DNA of 64,000 nucleotides. It comes from Odobenus rosmarus divergens. Lineage: Eukaryota > Chordata > Mammalia > Carnivora > Odobenidae. A model generated the notes under the pieces. That model searched no databases and was not told the origin of the DNA. It worked only from the letters and a program-made list of their open reading frames with translations. This document shows, one piece after another, positions 34,550 through 47,547 of the stretch. Numbering within the stretch: the stretch's first letter is position 1; each line of letters opens with the position of its first letter. The stretch is taken from positions 758,205 through 822,204 of the forward strand of contig NW_004450464.1 of NCBI RefSeq assembly GCF_000321225.1, given 5' to 3'. Position numbers and translations under genes: made by a program.

Positions 34550-35000
34550 CTTTCAGCTGTCTGTAAGTTAAGCCTATTTATTGAGTCTTCAGTATTTGTT
34601 ATTATAATTTTTATTTCTAGAAGGTATATTTCATGCTTTTATAAATCTCCTTGGTCAGTTTTTCATACTTCTGTGTTCTCTTCAAGTATATACAAATGTG
34701 TCTTTTACTTCTTTGAACCTAAAAAGAATATTTGTTTCCTAATCCATAGTTGATATATTTCCAATATATTAAGTATTTTGGGGTGTATTTCAGTTTTCAA
34801 TTTTTTTCTGCCAGTTCTCTCCCTCTACCTCTTTCTATGTATGTATGTTTATTTTTGACTGGTACTGCTTAATGTGCTTCAAAAAATTATTTGTGAGGAC
34901 TCTTTGATACCTAGAACAAAAGTGATGTTTTTCAGATAAAATTTCTATTCGTTTATACCAAAAATTTATGGAAACTACAAGTCTGGGTCTTTTTCAGAAT
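34550..35000 (-). mobile_element. Old LINE-1 fragment, reverse strand, probable continuation
   Basis: L1-like reverse-strand text: AGCCTATTTATTGAGTCTTC, ATAATTTTTATTTCTAGAAG, TCTTCAAGTATATACAAATG, CTAATCCATAGTTGATATAT. It probably belongs with the L1 at 32600-34140, separated by about 400 bases I cannot place. Confidence 0.5.
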
Positions 35001-35310
35001 AACTTCATGGCCCCACTCCAAGATTTTTGAACTACCCAGCTGATGTGAATTTGTGCTGCACAACTACTAAGAACCATCTAATTGTGATTAGTTCATAGGG
35101 ACCTGTTCTCACCCCTGAACTGCTGAGCACAAAGGCAACATTTTTGTGCTGGGTGAGGGGTCTTATTGTTGTTCAGCTCTTTCTGAAAACTTTTGGATAT
35201 AGATCAGTCTGGAGTGTCAAAGATTAGCAAACACTGGCCACGGACCAATTGGCTTCAACAGTAATAAAGATGACATTTTGATCTCTTAGCTTTCTCCTGA
35301 GTTATTTCTC

Positions 35311-35504
35311 TTTTTTTTCCAAAGATTTTATTTATTTGAGGGAGAGCGACAGAGAGAGAGAGAGAGAGACAGCAGGAGCAGGGGCAGAGGGAGAGGGAGA
35401 AGCAGGTTCCCTGCTGAGCTGGGAGCTCTGTGTGGGACTCCATCCCTAGACCCTGGGATCATGACCCAAGCTGAAGGCAGACACTTGAGCCACCCAGGGG
35501 CCCC
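35311..35504 (-). mobile_element. CAN-SINE, reverse strand
   Basis: Begins TTTTTTTTCCAAAGATTTTA, GA-rich middle, head ending GAGCCACCCAGGGGCCCC. Target duplication TTATTTCTC / CTATTTCTC at 35302-35310 and 35504-35512. A few bases of the head (the 'ttaacgac' segment) are missing. Confidence 0.93.
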
Positions 35505-35512
35505 TATTTCTC

Positions 35513-37379
35513 ATTTTAGACAGGAAAGAAAGTATATACTTCCTCTTTTCTGTCATTTGTTTCTCTTTGTTTTTTAAATGAACTGTCCTTATTTAAGAGA
35601 ATGACATTTTAGACGTGACATGCAGGCAAACATCTCTGTGAGAATATGATTTAGTTATTATTAGTTGACACTAAAATAGGTATAATTCACATTATTTCTG
35701 CCTTTTATTAACATCATCCTTGTAATCATTGGACTTTATTGAGTGTCTACTGTCTGCCATTACTACTCAAAATGTGACTTTTATCACTTAGGAACTTCTT
35801 AGAAATATTGAGTGATTAGGTCAGTTTCAATTATTTTTTAAATCAAAATGGATATTGAAGTGTAATTTTAGGTCATGGTGAATATGCTCTAAATTTCAAG
35901 AATAAATGTATTATCAAGTAAGACAAGGAATAAAAGTATTATGATCCAAAATTTTATAGGAAATCTAATATGCATTTCTTAGACTTTTTTGTTACCATTC
36001 AAAAATATTTTGTTTTGCAAAGAAAAACATTGAGAAGTCACTTAAATCAAAGTTGAGCTCTAGCAAAGACATCTAAATTTACTGTGTGATGACAAACGAA
36101 ATCTTCACATTACTATTTAAAAGTGTAACATTTTCGAGTCTTATAATCTCAGTATTAGTTTGTGACATAGAAGTATTATTAAGAGTACATAAAAGGATTT
36201 CCTCAAAACTTATTTTTAAAAGAGTATGGAGCACTTCATGAATTTTTGGATAAATGGAAAACTCAATGAACAAAGGGTTATCCAAACATAAATTCTGCTG
36301 AAAACAACTGCAAGACCTAATTTTAAAGCATTCTGTAACATAATCGAAGCAGTAATTACCTGACTTTAGGACGAACAGTAGGAGACATCTTTTTTTTTCT
36401 CAGCATATCACATAATTTTTACCTAAGAAAATACACCCTTTACATTTCTAACAACAGTTCTGATGGATAGGAACAAGAAGAATTTGCACTATAATTTTTT
36501 GGTGCATTATAATAAAGCGAATGTTTTCTAAATGTCATAGTTTAAATTTCATGGGGCGTGAAATCTCCTTTGAAATGAAATGTAAAGCCTTTTTCAAATA
36601 AGAAGACTAATCTTACAGTCAAAAACACTTTATATTCCCAGACATTATTAACCTTGGAGGACTGCTTGCAAGACGATAATACTTTCTGACATATTAAGAT
36701 TAAATTTGTCTTTATATAATTATGTTAAAGAATACATTTAAAATAGATCAGATTGCAAGAGAAGTGGTAAGTGTGTGCAATAGTAGGATTTCCATTTACT
36801 AATAATAAATTTAACTATTATCATTTATATGGTAATGTTAACACATATTTGAGCAGATCACCTCTAAAGGAAATTATTTTGGGATTAATCATGGTACTTA
36901 ATGTCAAAAATGGCAACATTGAATAATAATCTAAAAAAGAGTTGACATTAACTTCCCGTACTACTTATAAATATGAAAAAGCACATAATTATTTTTTATT
37001 GATAAAGTGCAAAATTATTTTCATCTAAGCAAGAGCTATTTTAGTACATCCCAAAGCATTTTAAAACATAGTTTAAAAATACATTAGTTATACCTTTGAA
37101 GAGCTAGCTTCCATAGTTTCTTTATAATGACAATGGGAAGTACCTGAAATTTTTTGCAAGACAAATGCATGGTGACTGGCCATTTTTCTGAGACATGGGC
37201 CGTCTGTCAATGCCAAAAACCATTTCAAATATGAAAGGCAGTGATGCAATCATGTTTTTATCTGCTTCTAGGCCTTGAAATCTTAATGACAATGTAAAGT
37301 ATTATGTATCTTTTACAATTTTTAATCCTTTATAATAAGACTAACAGCAATGTCCATTTTCATGAACCTAATGTTTTAA
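35513..37379. other. AT-rich DNA, no gene recognised
   Basis: About 1.9 kb with almost no recognisable repeat, apart from a weak L2/MIR-like hint near 35730-35830. Without cross-species comparison I cannot tell whether it is conserved. Confidence 0.4.
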
Positions 37380-37577
37380 AACGTGTCCTGGGAGGCTCAG
37401 TCAGTTAAGCGTCTGCCTTCGGCTCAGGTCATGATCCCAGGGTCCTGGGATCGAGCCCCACATCGGGCTCCTTGCTCTGCGGGAAGCCTGCTTCTCCCTC
37501 TCCCAATCCCCCTGCTTGTGTTCCCTCTCTCGCTGTGTCTCTCTCTGTCAAACAAATAAAATCTTAAAAAAAAAAAT
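37380..37577 (+). mobile_element. CAN-SINE
   Basis: Head partly eroded (GTGTCCTGGGAGGCTCAGTC), then consensus AAGCGTCTGCCTTCGGCTCA, GATCGAGCCCCACATCGGGC and a CTCTGTCAAACAAATAAAAT tail. The first few bases of the usual head are replaced, and no clear target duplication was seen. Confidence 0.92.
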
Positions 37578-39140
37578 GACCACAGATAACAAATTAGATG
37601 AAGAAAAGTAATAAGGACTAGGTCCCTTCATACTCTGTGAACGGGAAAACTCAGCCTCTTTCAGGGTGATAACGATGATTATTGACTTCCACCCCTCTCC
37701 TCAGGGCTTTTTCACCCTAAATGGTCTTCTCTGCACCCTGACAATTACCAATTCTTCTGGGCCTTTGGCCCCACCTGCTGGTTGGTTATGAGAGTTCATG
37801 ACCAGATTCTCCAATTTCTCTCAGAAATCTATGCTCAGGCATGGTTTCCTTCACTTTGTTTCTGTTTGTTTGATACATGTTGTGCATAATTTAGTTAATT
37901 CCAACACAGTAAATGTTTGCTTCCTGTAAATTCCTTTTGTTCTTCCTCTTGCTTTCTGCATAGTTTCCCCCTTGCCTCATGAAAACTCTTTTCTTTGTAG
38001 CCATCGATCTCTTCATGAATTTCTCATTGTCAGTCTCTCAATCTCTCCAGTTTCCATCTGAGAACAAAAACAGCATGGCTGATAAAACATTGTGTTAATA
38101 TTACTAACAACCTGGCTCAAGATAAAGAAAAACCATAGAGTCTATTTTAAGCCCTCCAAGGATTTGAAAATTTGCCCTTCACTCCTGACAAAACTGTCCA
38201 ACTGCCTCTTCTAAATAAGCCAATATTCCTCAGCACCAGGATTCAAGTTGAAAATAAATTTTTTCTTTTCTTTTTCCCTGTTGTATGTGTTCCATTCTTC
38301 AGTTTTATTAAGGGAAAACTTCTGTAAGGTATGTGTATGTGTGTGCATGTGAACTGATTTTATTCTCTTAATATTCAGAGCATGACTTTTATTAGAAAAC
38401 AGTCTTTAAGTTGCAGTAAACCAACTTAAATAACCTATGTTTATATTGGATACTGTTTACATTAAAGCCTTTTATCTTTATTCTCAGTTTAATTTCTCCT
38501 CAGTAAGAGAACGTTTTGTTTAATACTCGAAGCACAAGGACAGAAGCAGCAATTGGCCATAAAAATGTTTATGCTAACTTACTTCTCCCAAAGAGTCACT
38601 TGCACATTTTTAATGTTTAATATGTATTAAAAGTATTGATTATTCCCAGAGGAATTAACAGTGTAACATGGGCCACCTTTGTTCAGGTCAAATAAGACCC
38701 ATGAACAAGAGGTATTTGTATCTTTAAAACAAGTCTGTGTAATTGGCAACTGTACTTAAGGCTACCATTATTACAATATCATTCCAATTTTAATCACTTG
38801 AAAAGTGAGCCTTATGTCCAACTAAATCCTTGAATTAAAGCACAAAATCTTAACTTTAATCATCTAAATTTAAGTGTGCATTCTGAATTTTGTTGTTTAG
38901 GAATGCTTCATAGAGCATTGTTTGTGATGGAATTCTATTAGGATTCTCAAATGATTGCTAAAACTACTAAGCATCCTGGGCTGGAAAGGAATCAACCCAG
39001 GTACCTGCCTTCCTATTTAAGTTTCCAGCACAGGGAAAAATGTTTTACAGGATGCTCTGCCTTATTTTTTTTATTCTAATAGAAGTATCTCTGAACTAGG
39101 AGGGAAAAGATTTGAGTTGTTTATTGTTTGGGGGGTTTAT
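37578..39140. other. No gene recognised
   Basis: About 1.55 kb with no feature I can name. Confidence 0.4.
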
Positions 39141-39144
39141 TCAG

Positions 39145-39290
39145 CATTTTACAGTTTATGAAGTGCTTTAATTTATTTCATTAAATATATTTCTGAGTTC
39201 ATCCTCTATAATAGACTTAATTACATTTATAAAACTTTTTATTTCATTTTCTAAATCCATAAACCTGTAAATCAGGATAATGAGATATCC
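39145..39290 (-). repeat. Possible MIR-type repeat, reverse strand
   Basis: ATTTTACAGTTTATGAAGTG, CTTTAATTTATTTCATTAAA and GAGTTCATCCTCTATAATAG resemble the reverse complement of a MIR 3' half. Weak match. Confidence 0.4.
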
Positions 39291-40166
39291 TGATTCTAAA
39301 AAGAATACAAATTTGCACTATGCAGGGAGCTGTTTTTACTTGTTGTTGTTGTTTGTCCTACTCAGACACATTGCCTCATACTATTGATGTAAAACATACA
39401 ATTTTGGATAAAATAAAGATTGCCCAATATAGAGAAATGGATATCCAGGAAGTTGAAACTGTTACTATTTTTAGATTGTACATATTAGAACCTTATTGTG
39501 TATTATGTAGAGTTTTACCAAAAATATTTTTGAGGAAGAATTATCACTATCATCAAATAATATCTCTTGAAAACTGTTACAATTATTTTTTGTTTCTTCA
39601 TTAGTTAAATAGTTATATAAAACCTTGATAGGAGACTTAATGTAGCACTATTTGAGAGCCATAATTTATTTAGAGTGCTATTTATAAATGTCGAAATATA
39701 CAGTACAAGTTAATATTTGACAGCCATTTGAAAGCACATCACAGAAACACTGACTTTGGTTTTAAATAAAGATAAGCTGATTTTAATATTTGTAACATGT
39801 CATATGACTCCAATGGAACAGTAGAAAAGTCATTATAGTCACTTGAATGCTTCAGAAAATGTACAAAGCTCTATTACATTTCTAGCTCTTGAAAAATACC
39901 ATTGAGACATGACCTGTAGTGACATGTCTCCACCACATATTTGTCACTCATTATGCTTTATGCTTAGCCAAATTTAAAAGTGAAATATGTCATTGGAGCA
40001 TAAAGACTCTGAGTCAGACTTTTAAACTATGAACCATTCAAGGTGAGCTGGTTTTATTTTCCAGGGTATCTTCCCTGCAAAATCAAATAGAAACAATTCT
40101 CTTTATCACTGCCTACCAAATAGCTCTTCTAATGGAATTAGCATATTACTCTTGATGCAGATTATA
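39291..40166. other. No gene recognised
   Basis: The 94-codon forward frame at 39320-39604 has cysteines near its start and runs to a stop in AT-rich DNA. I see no domain and no support for a gene. Confidence 0.4.
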
Positions 40167-40171
40167 AAGCT

Positions 40172-40491
40172 TGTATTAGTTACTTGCGTTGCTATTAAAA
40201 AAAATACCATAGACAGGGTGGCTTAAACAGCAGATGTTTATTTCTCAGTTCTGAGTTTATTTCTCAGTTTTTTTCTCAGTTCTGGAAGTCCAAGATCAAG
40301 GTGCTGGCTGATTCCATTCCTGGTGAGGTCTCTCTTCCTGACTCTTTATTGTGTCCTGACAGACAGAGAGACTAAGAAAGCTCACCCTCATGACCTAATT
40401 ACTTCCCAAGGCCCATCTCCAAATATCATCACATCTGGGGTTAAAGCTTTAACACATGAATTTTAGGGGTGATATGATTCAGTTCATAACA
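40172..40491 (-). mobile_element. MaLR LTR, reverse strand, complete
   Basis: Runs from TGTATTAGTTACTTGCGTTG to AGTTCATAACA with perfect 5-base duplications AAGCT at 40167-40171 and 40492-40496. Internal MaLR blocks: CATAGACAGGGTGGCTTAAA, GTCCAAGATCAAGGTGCTGG, CTCATGACCTAATTACTTCC, CCAAATATCATCACATCTGG. A local triplication of TTTCTCAGTT lies at about 40230-40285. Confidence 0.92.
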
Positions 40492-40496
40492 AAGCT

Positions 40497-42405
40497 GATT
40501 CTCAATTGTGACACATCACCCAGAAAATTGGTAGAATTCATTAATGGCTATAGCTGTCTCTCTGTCCCTAACCAGCCCTTATTCAAAATGGGTATATTAG
40601 GTCTTTAAAACAATTATTTTTTCATTTTTTTCATTTTCATTTTCATTAAAGCCATTAAAGAAAAAATAAGATGTTAATAGGTCCTTCTTGCAAAATTGCT
40701 AAATGCCTGTAATAGAGAAGGCTGTTCTACTAATACTTAAGCCTCTGTATCCTATGAATAGTGTAAAAACCAAACAGGATGTCGAGAATACATCTCTTAA
40801 TTTTCCGCTTAATATGATATCTATTTTAGGATCCTGAAAATATACATACTAATTAATGGAACCAAGTAATAGACTTAGGATATATTTAAAAACCTATGAC
40901 AGCCAAATGTGATTGGGACCTCATTAAGATTAAGATTATGCACTGATGACTGTAAGAGATGCTCTCATTGGCAATGGCATGAAATTTCAATTCTACTGGA
41001 AGTAGCATAAACTTCTAAGGAATTACTTGGGTAACATCTCTTTCCATAAAGTAATTACCTTTTTATGTTTTGACATGGATGACAACTGTTAATGGCAAAG
41101 CCTTAAGGTGTTACAAATGCATAAATCACTGTCAAACACTCTCGATTACATAACATGGGGTATTTTTATTATAACACCATCATCATCATCAAAAAATTAC
41201 CTAAGTTACTCTAAGAGAATTACGTAAGTGCCTGTTAGTAAGGAGGGTGTCCGTATTGAAAATAATAACACACTCGTGAATATTCAAAGAAAAGACATCA
41301 GGACTGCATAAAATAAGGTACAAAATCAAGAGGATGTTGAAGAGTAAGTCGGAGGTAAGTGTATTTTGAAACTGAGAGTGACATGTTTTTGTTGATGAGG
41401 TGAAATTGTAGTGAAGTTCAGTGGTAGTGAAAAGCTATATTTAGTCCTACAGATATGAGTATGCTATCTCAAGTGAATGCTAGTATATTGAGTTCATGTT
41501 CTATACTGACCCTGTCCACCCATGTGTATGACCAGAATATAGAATGGCTTATATACACTAATGACTGAAAACATAGTGCAAGTACCAAAATATGTGTATT
41601 GAATTTAAAACACGCTATTATTATGAGAAGAGGCTTACTTTCCTAATTATATTTTAATATGAGTTGGCATTTCCAGAACACATACTGCTTATTGAAAGAG
41701 AAAGATGCTTTAGATATATGCTAATGTCATTCCAAATATGAGAGACACATGGGATTTGGTTTGTCACCACACACACACACAGGCACACACACGCACCCCT
41801 AGAGAACTGGATCTTGAATCCGCTCCCCTCTCACAGAATGCACTTATACCTTTCCTTGGAAACTACTTGCTCTAAACCCCATCTATAGCAACCTGTCAGT
41901 GTGACTGTCAAAGGGAGCAGTCAAATTCAGCAGACAACTGTTTTCCATATGACTAACCACCATTTCCCTCTCACATCACAGAGAAATATATTGCCAGGAT
42001 GGAACATTTGGTATTCATGATCTGGCCACGGCAATGGGAGGAGCTTCATTCTCTGTTGAATTGTGCCCCCAAGTCTGAAGGGGCACCAAAGTCTGTGGGT
42101 GGGCAGGGAGTCAGCACTGAGCAGAGATGGACTGTAGAGGGAAAAAGGAAAAAGTTAAAATGGAGATGAGAGAATAGGAAGAAAAAGGAAACAGAAAGTA
42201 AGGCTCTAAAGGGGGAAAGAAGATAAAAACAAGAAGCAGGAGAAATGTGTGTTTTGCAGATCATAGAATATTTTGTGTGTGTGCGCTATAGGGTGGAAAA
42301 AAACATTCACAGCCTCAGCAGAGTGTTCAGATGGAGTATGTGTTGCTGAAAGACAGCTCAGGAAAAGTGCTTTCACTGCAAAATTCTGCAGCAACAACCA
42401 ACAAC
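40497..42405. other. No gene recognised
   Basis: AT-rich DNA with a CA-type microsatellite at 41769-41795. The reverse frames at 42046-42264 and 42206-42484 are not recognisable proteins. Confidence 0.4.
41769..41795. repeat. (CA)n microsatellite
   Basis: Interrupted CACACACACACACAGGCACA tract. Confidence 0.85.
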
Positions 42406-42409
42406 AGCA

Positions 42410-42630
42410 ATGGTGACCACCATCTGAGTGCTGACTGAATCCTAGATCCTGGTGGCATATACAGACATGTTTTCTAGTTTCCAATCTCTACAACAAAACC
42501 ATAATGTAGTGATTTATGCTCACTTCAGATACAGACACAGAGGATCAAAGCATTTCAGTAACTTGCCAAAAGCAACAGAGCTCTTAAGTGGAAAGGTCCA
42601 GGACTCCCCTTCACCACTACACCATTTTGA
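42410..42630 (-). repeat. MIR SINE, reverse strand
   Basis: AATCTCTACAACAAAACCAT, CAGATACAGACACAGAGGAT, CATTTCAGTAACTTGCCAAA and AGCTCTTAAGTGGAAAGGTC follow the reverse-complement MIR order. Confidence 0.65.
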
Positions 42631-43380
42631 CAGATTTATTTGCAATATTCTACAATTGCATTATTTCTGATATGATAAGGCAACATTTAGTATAATTGTA
42701 TTTAGGGCACAGACCCTCAGCAAAAGTGTTTCTGATCTATATCATTGTTTAATCTACATCAGATAGTAGGGCCCACTTCGGGGGATCTGCTTTTCTTTCT
42801 CTTTGTCTTTCTCTTCGAGGATTGGTGAGGGCAGCTGAGTGTGTCCAGTCACAGACTCTCAAAGTCACAGTGGTTGATGTAGAGAAGGCCATGTGGCCCA
42901 GCATGGTTCGAACAAGTAGTTTTTCCTATTATTTCTCTAATGGGAACAGGTAGAGGGGGCTGTTGATAATGAGACTGTGAAGTCTCCTGTTGTCTGGTTA
43001 AATATCTATGACTTAACCAGTAAGAATAAGTTCTTCAGGCACTAGAAGAGATATGGAAAGAGGCAGATTCCTGGCAGCATCTGGATATCTAATTTCAAAC
43101 ATCTCTTTGTCTAAGAATATCCTTCTTAGAGTATTGCCAGTCAATAGTTTATTTATTTTACCTGTTAGCAATAGTGAATTTAAGTCATTTAAAGTAAGAA
43201 TCCTGATTTACATATAAGTGAACTTCTAATTTAAAAAAAATAAAAATTTTTCAAATGGCAAAAAAAAATCATTTTATTGCATAGGAAATTGATCTACTTG
43301 CCTAGAACATAAAAATATATATTTATTTTTTAAAATGGCTATCTTACTTTCCATAGAAAAATAGGTAATATACATTAGTT

Positions 43381-43420
43381 ATGAAAATAGAGATAAATCT
43401 ATGAAAATAGAGATAAAGCA
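43381..43420. repeat. 20-base tandem duplication
   Basis: Two copies of ATGAAAATAGAGATAAA plus three variable bases, at 43381-43400 and 43401-43420. Confidence 0.9.
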
Positions 43421-44570
43421 AGAAAAGAAAGGAAGATCCAAATCATGCAAATAAAATAACATTAATGTGAATTACATTTTTTATAATGCCATGAGAAAAC
43501 ATCAAATATCAATTCTAAACTTTTGACTGGTGGAAATGAGTTCTGACAGCCCTGAGCCACAAGGTGGATAAAAAGGAAATGCACTCAAATTTGCCATCTT
43601 ACTTTATTCTAGATGAGTTTCAGTTTGTTTAAAGGAATAGCAGAGCTCTGCAGTACTCTCAAGATTGAATTCTGTGCACATCCTTCCTTGGCCCTTTAGT
43701 GAATGAGGTCATCTTTGGCTGGATCTGCACATTGATAATGATATGTTGTATCATCATGAAAAAGATCAGAAATCCACATTGCATTTATGTTAAGGGACAT
43801 GGACTCCCACCTGTTTTTATTTGACCTCCCCACCCTGCTGTTCATCCTCAATCCACTTTCTTGAGGCAAATCCAAGGACACCAAGGAAGTGAGGTGAAAA
43901 TTACTGACCAGGGAGACGGGGGTATGTCTAAGGCAGCACCTTACACAGAGAAGTAAATTTCTAAAATAAAATAAAATATGAAGGTAAAATATAGAGTAAA
44001 TCATAGTTCTGTTGTTTGTAAAGCATAAATGTTTCCTTAAAGATAATTTATATACGAAAGAGATGAGGTCTCTGGAGTAGGTATAGACTATAGAAATATT
44101 GTGCAGTGTGATTCCATTACCTTTAGTAATGTGAGTTGTCCATTGCAAAACGCATGAAGAATTTGAGAATATTATAATTAACATTGGTGACCATTTAAAA
44201 AGTTTAAATCAAATATACCATATTCACATTGTGTTTTGCCATGTTTATTTTGAAAAGTCCAGTTTGTTCTAGTTAGTTAGTGTCATATTTCTATTTACAC
44301 TACTTCAGTTTATGTGAATAATTATGTTGTCATATAAGAATAGATTATTGCCATGTAAAGTTAACATCTACTCAGAAGTTGGCAAGAAAATAATGTGTTC
44401 AAGAAAAATACCAAGATTTGCAAATTGCTAAAAAAGAAAAGTTAATACTTCAGAGGACATTTTGCTTTCTTATAAGCTTTCTTTTTATAGGTTATAAAGA
44501 AATTGAATTATTAGAAAAAAAGAAATTATTGTCATGAATAAAGATTGGTGAGGGAAATGGCTGTACCACC

Positions 44571-44609
44571 TTTATTTAAATTAACTACTGTTAATTTAAT
44601 TTAAATAAA
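44571..44609. repeat. Inverted repeat (hairpin), A/T-rich
   Basis: Perfect 14-base arms TTTATTTAAATTAA (44571-44584) and TTAATTTAAATAAA (44596-44609) around an 11-base loop. Confidence 0.85.
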
Positions 44610-44844
44610 CTACTTCCTGTCATATTATCGTGATTACCAAGATCCTTCCTCTGTGAGAGGAACTAAGATAATTTTGAACAAGTGTTTCCCAGAAGAATAA
44701 ATACAAATTGTCAATAAACGTATAAATCTGTTTATTCTCACAAATAAAGGAATCCAAATTAAAATGAAATACTGCTTTCAATGTAACTTTGAGAAAATTT
44801 TTATGAAATTAAACATATCTAAGTGGAACAGGCAATTAAGTATA

Positions 44845-46040
44845 GAACATTCATTTATTTATTCAATAAATATATATTGAGTACATACTATATGTTAGGC
44901 ATTCTGTAACCTAGAGAAGTGGTAAGAAATCATACAAGTCCCTGCCCCCATAAATCCTACATTCTAAAAGATAAGACTAACAACAAACAGGTAAATAAAA
45001 AAATGATATAAATTTGAAAGTTTTAAGTGCTATGAAGTAAACAAGGAATAGAGAACAGCTAAAAGGCAAAGTGGTCAATGAGGCGTGTCTCTTAGATTAG
45101 AAAGAAGAAAACACTGAAGCAAAGACATGAATGATGATGATGGACCAACATAAATATACCTGCGATAGACCATTCTAGACAGAGGAGCTACAAGAACAAA
45201 GGTTTGGAGGAAAGAACAGGACAGAACATAACAAAAAAGCAAAAAGATGATTGTGTGACTATGTTTGATGAGCAAAGAGAACCGTGGTAGGAAACATCAA
45301 AGATGTAAGCAAGGACCAGATTGCCTATGGCCTTCTGGACCACACAAAGACTCGAGATACTCTCTACACAAAATGGGAGGTCTTTGGATGCTTTTTATTA
45401 GGAGATTTATATGATCTGATGTGCATTTTAAAAAAATACTCTTGCATCTGTATGGTGACTGGACTATAAAAGGGCATGGGTGGAAGCTGGGGGGATCAGT
45501 GAGGAAGGCATTACTAAAGTCCTCATGATGTGTGATGGTAGCTTAGATTAGGGTGGTAGAAGTAGAAGTTGTGAGAAGTGGACATATTTGAGATCTAGTG
45601 TCAAATTTGTAGGTTTGAATTTGTAGGATGTGTGATGGATTAAATGTAAGTGGTGAGGGAAAAAAATCAAAATGACTCCTAGATCTTGGCCTTTGTAAGT
45701 AGGTGAATGGAAGGTACTTAAGATGAAAAATAGTGAGTGGAGAGAAAATAGGGGGAGCAGAACCAAGAGTTCTATTTTCATTTATTAGGTTGAGATATTG
45801 GGGAGCAATGTTAGACATTAGAGGGGAAATTTTAGGAAGAGAGAGATATATAAGTCTGAAGTTCAACTAAGGAATTGGGACTAGTGATAAAAATTGGGGG
45901 GTTTCAGATTATAGATGGTATTTAAAATCATGGGGTCAGAAGAATCAGCAAGAGATATACTTACAGAAAAGAAAAAGATTTAGGGTTGAGTCTGAAGATA
46001 CTTCAATATTTAAGGGGCAGAAAGCGGAGATACCTATAAA
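44845..46040 (-). mobile_element. LINE-2 3' region, reverse strand, about 1.2 kb
   Basis: On the + strand: CATTCATTTATTTATTCAAT, AAATATATATTGAGTACATA and ACTATATGTTAGGCATTCTG (L2 3' end), then AGTGCTATGAAGTAAACAAG, GACATGAATGATGATGATGG, ATGATCTGATGTGCATTTTA, AGATTAGGGTGGTAGAAGTA and TATAGATGGTATTTAAAATC, all in the order of reverse-complement L2 late ORF2. Open frames at 45075-45275 and 45543-45866 are decayed L2 or chance. Confidence 0.78.
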
Positions 46041-46855
46041 TGACGAGATGTAAATAAGTAACAAAGTGAAAAACAAAAACAATAAATGTGTTTAAACTCC
46101 AAATTAAAAAAATAATCATGTGCACTGTAATTGTGAGAGAAGATTTCTTTGTAGAAGAAAATCTTGAACATTGGGTGGAATTTGGAATTCCCATCACTCT
46201 GGCCTCAGATATTCGTAAGTGCAGGTGTTAACCCACATACATTGGTCAAGTATGGTGGGAGCTTTATAATTCTTTGTGGAGAACTCATTTTCATATCTTA
46301 CATGGTATCTAAAGTACATTTGAAGAGTTACCAAGACTTGGGAAATTCTTTGGGGTAGGCATTATACAGGTTCAGATTCACTTGAAGTTTCTTTGAATTT
46401 TCTAACAGATTCCTCAAAGATGGTAAGAAAGTGCTCTTGTTTATTTCATGCCTTTCCATTACATTTTAATCTTCTCATATGCCATAGTGTCTGAAGGAAT
46501 CTTTTAAAAGTCTTTGGGAGTCAGGTTAAAAGAAGACTTTTAATCTGATACTAGACTTCAGACTCAGACTTCGCTTTAAGCTCAGGGCACAGTGGTTCTG
46601 AGGCTTTCAGCACCAGGAAGAGAAGCAGGTAGATTCAACCTCATGTGCTGATGGAGCCCAAGACAGGGAATTTGAGAATAACAAAAATTCACACACACAC
46701 GTGTCTCAATATGTGCCCAACAGTCACAAAAACTTTTAGACTACACCTTGTCAGTGAAAGCTTTATTTCTAAGACATCAATAGCTCTAGATTAAAATGTG
46801 ATACAGGAGAGGTAAAATGAACACAGGCAAAACCATACAATAGCAATAAAATCCA
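46041..46855. other. No gene recognised
   Basis: About 800 bases without a named feature. Confidence 0.4.
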
Positions 46856-47056
46856 GGGGCGCCTGGGTGGCTCAGCTGGTTAAGCGACTGCCTTCGGCTC
46901 AGGTCATGATCCTGGAGTCCAGGGATCGAGTCCCGCATCGGGTTCCCTGCTCAGCGAGGAGCCTGCTTCTCCCTCTAACTCTCCCCCCTTTCATGTACTC
47001 TCTCTCTCTCTCATTCTTGCTCTCTCAAATTAACAAATAAATCTTTAAAAAAAAAA
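46856..47056 (+). mobile_element. CAN-SINE, young-looking
   Basis: GGGGCGCCTGGGTGGCTCAG head, CTGGTTAAGCGACTGCCTTC, GATCGAGTCCCGCATCGGGT, tail ATCTTTAAAAAAAAAAG. Short duplicated flank AAAATCCA at about 46848-46855 and 47062-47069. It is the same subtype as 7911-8104. Confidence 0.95.
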
Positions 47057-47339
47057 GAAAGAAAATCCATTAAAGGCAAAGATGCTGATATTGTAATACT
47101 ATGTGGTGAACAACTTACAGGTTTAATTCAATGTTGTCATATTATTTCATAATTGGTTTGTGTCTTTCTCTAATTAAAAATCCTCATTTTTCCAAATAAT
47201 ATTGACATACCATCATGTCTTCTTGAAACAGAAGGAAAAAATTCCTCTGAATAGCCGAAATAGATAAACATATTCATTACAAATACTAAACCCAACCACT
47301 TCATTGGTCAAAACCAAACAACAAAAAACTCTCTTACCC

Positions 47340-47547
47340 AAGGGTTAGAAAACTATTGCCCATGGGCCAAATCTAGCCCACCACCTGTTGTTGTAAATAA
47401 AATTTTATTGGCTATTTATGTACATATGGTCTATGACTGTTTTCATGCTGCAGTGGTCTGGTTGAGTAGTTACAAGAGAGAACATGTGACTCCAGAACCT
47501 AAAATATTCACTACCGGACTCTTTACAGAAAAACATTGCCAACCTCT
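47340..47547 (-). mobile_element. hAT-type MITE (MER family), reverse strand
   Basis: AGGGTTAGAAAACTATTGCC at the left, TTGTAAATAAAATTTTATTG in the middle and CTTTACAGAAAAACATTGCC at the right are the reverse complement of a common 'GGCAAACTTTTTCTGTAAAG' hAT MITE. Terminal repeats are degenerate. No 8-base duplication was confirmed. The same family appears at 52594-52789. Confidence 0.7.

Larger units (their letters stand above)
42631..44840. other. AT-rich DNA, no gene recognised
   Basis: Includes a 20-base tandem duplication at 43381-43420 and a hairpin at 44571-44609. A 162-codon reverse frame at 43696-44184 is the longest gap-free open frame in the window. It is rich in S, L and I, shows no domain that I recognise, and has no obvious promoter or splice context, so I do not call it a gene. 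Confidence 0.45.

Noticed and set aside
43696..44184. 162-codon reverse open frame as a possible gene
   Set aside because: No recognisable domain, AT-rich composition typical of chance frames, and no promoter, splice or poly(A) context.
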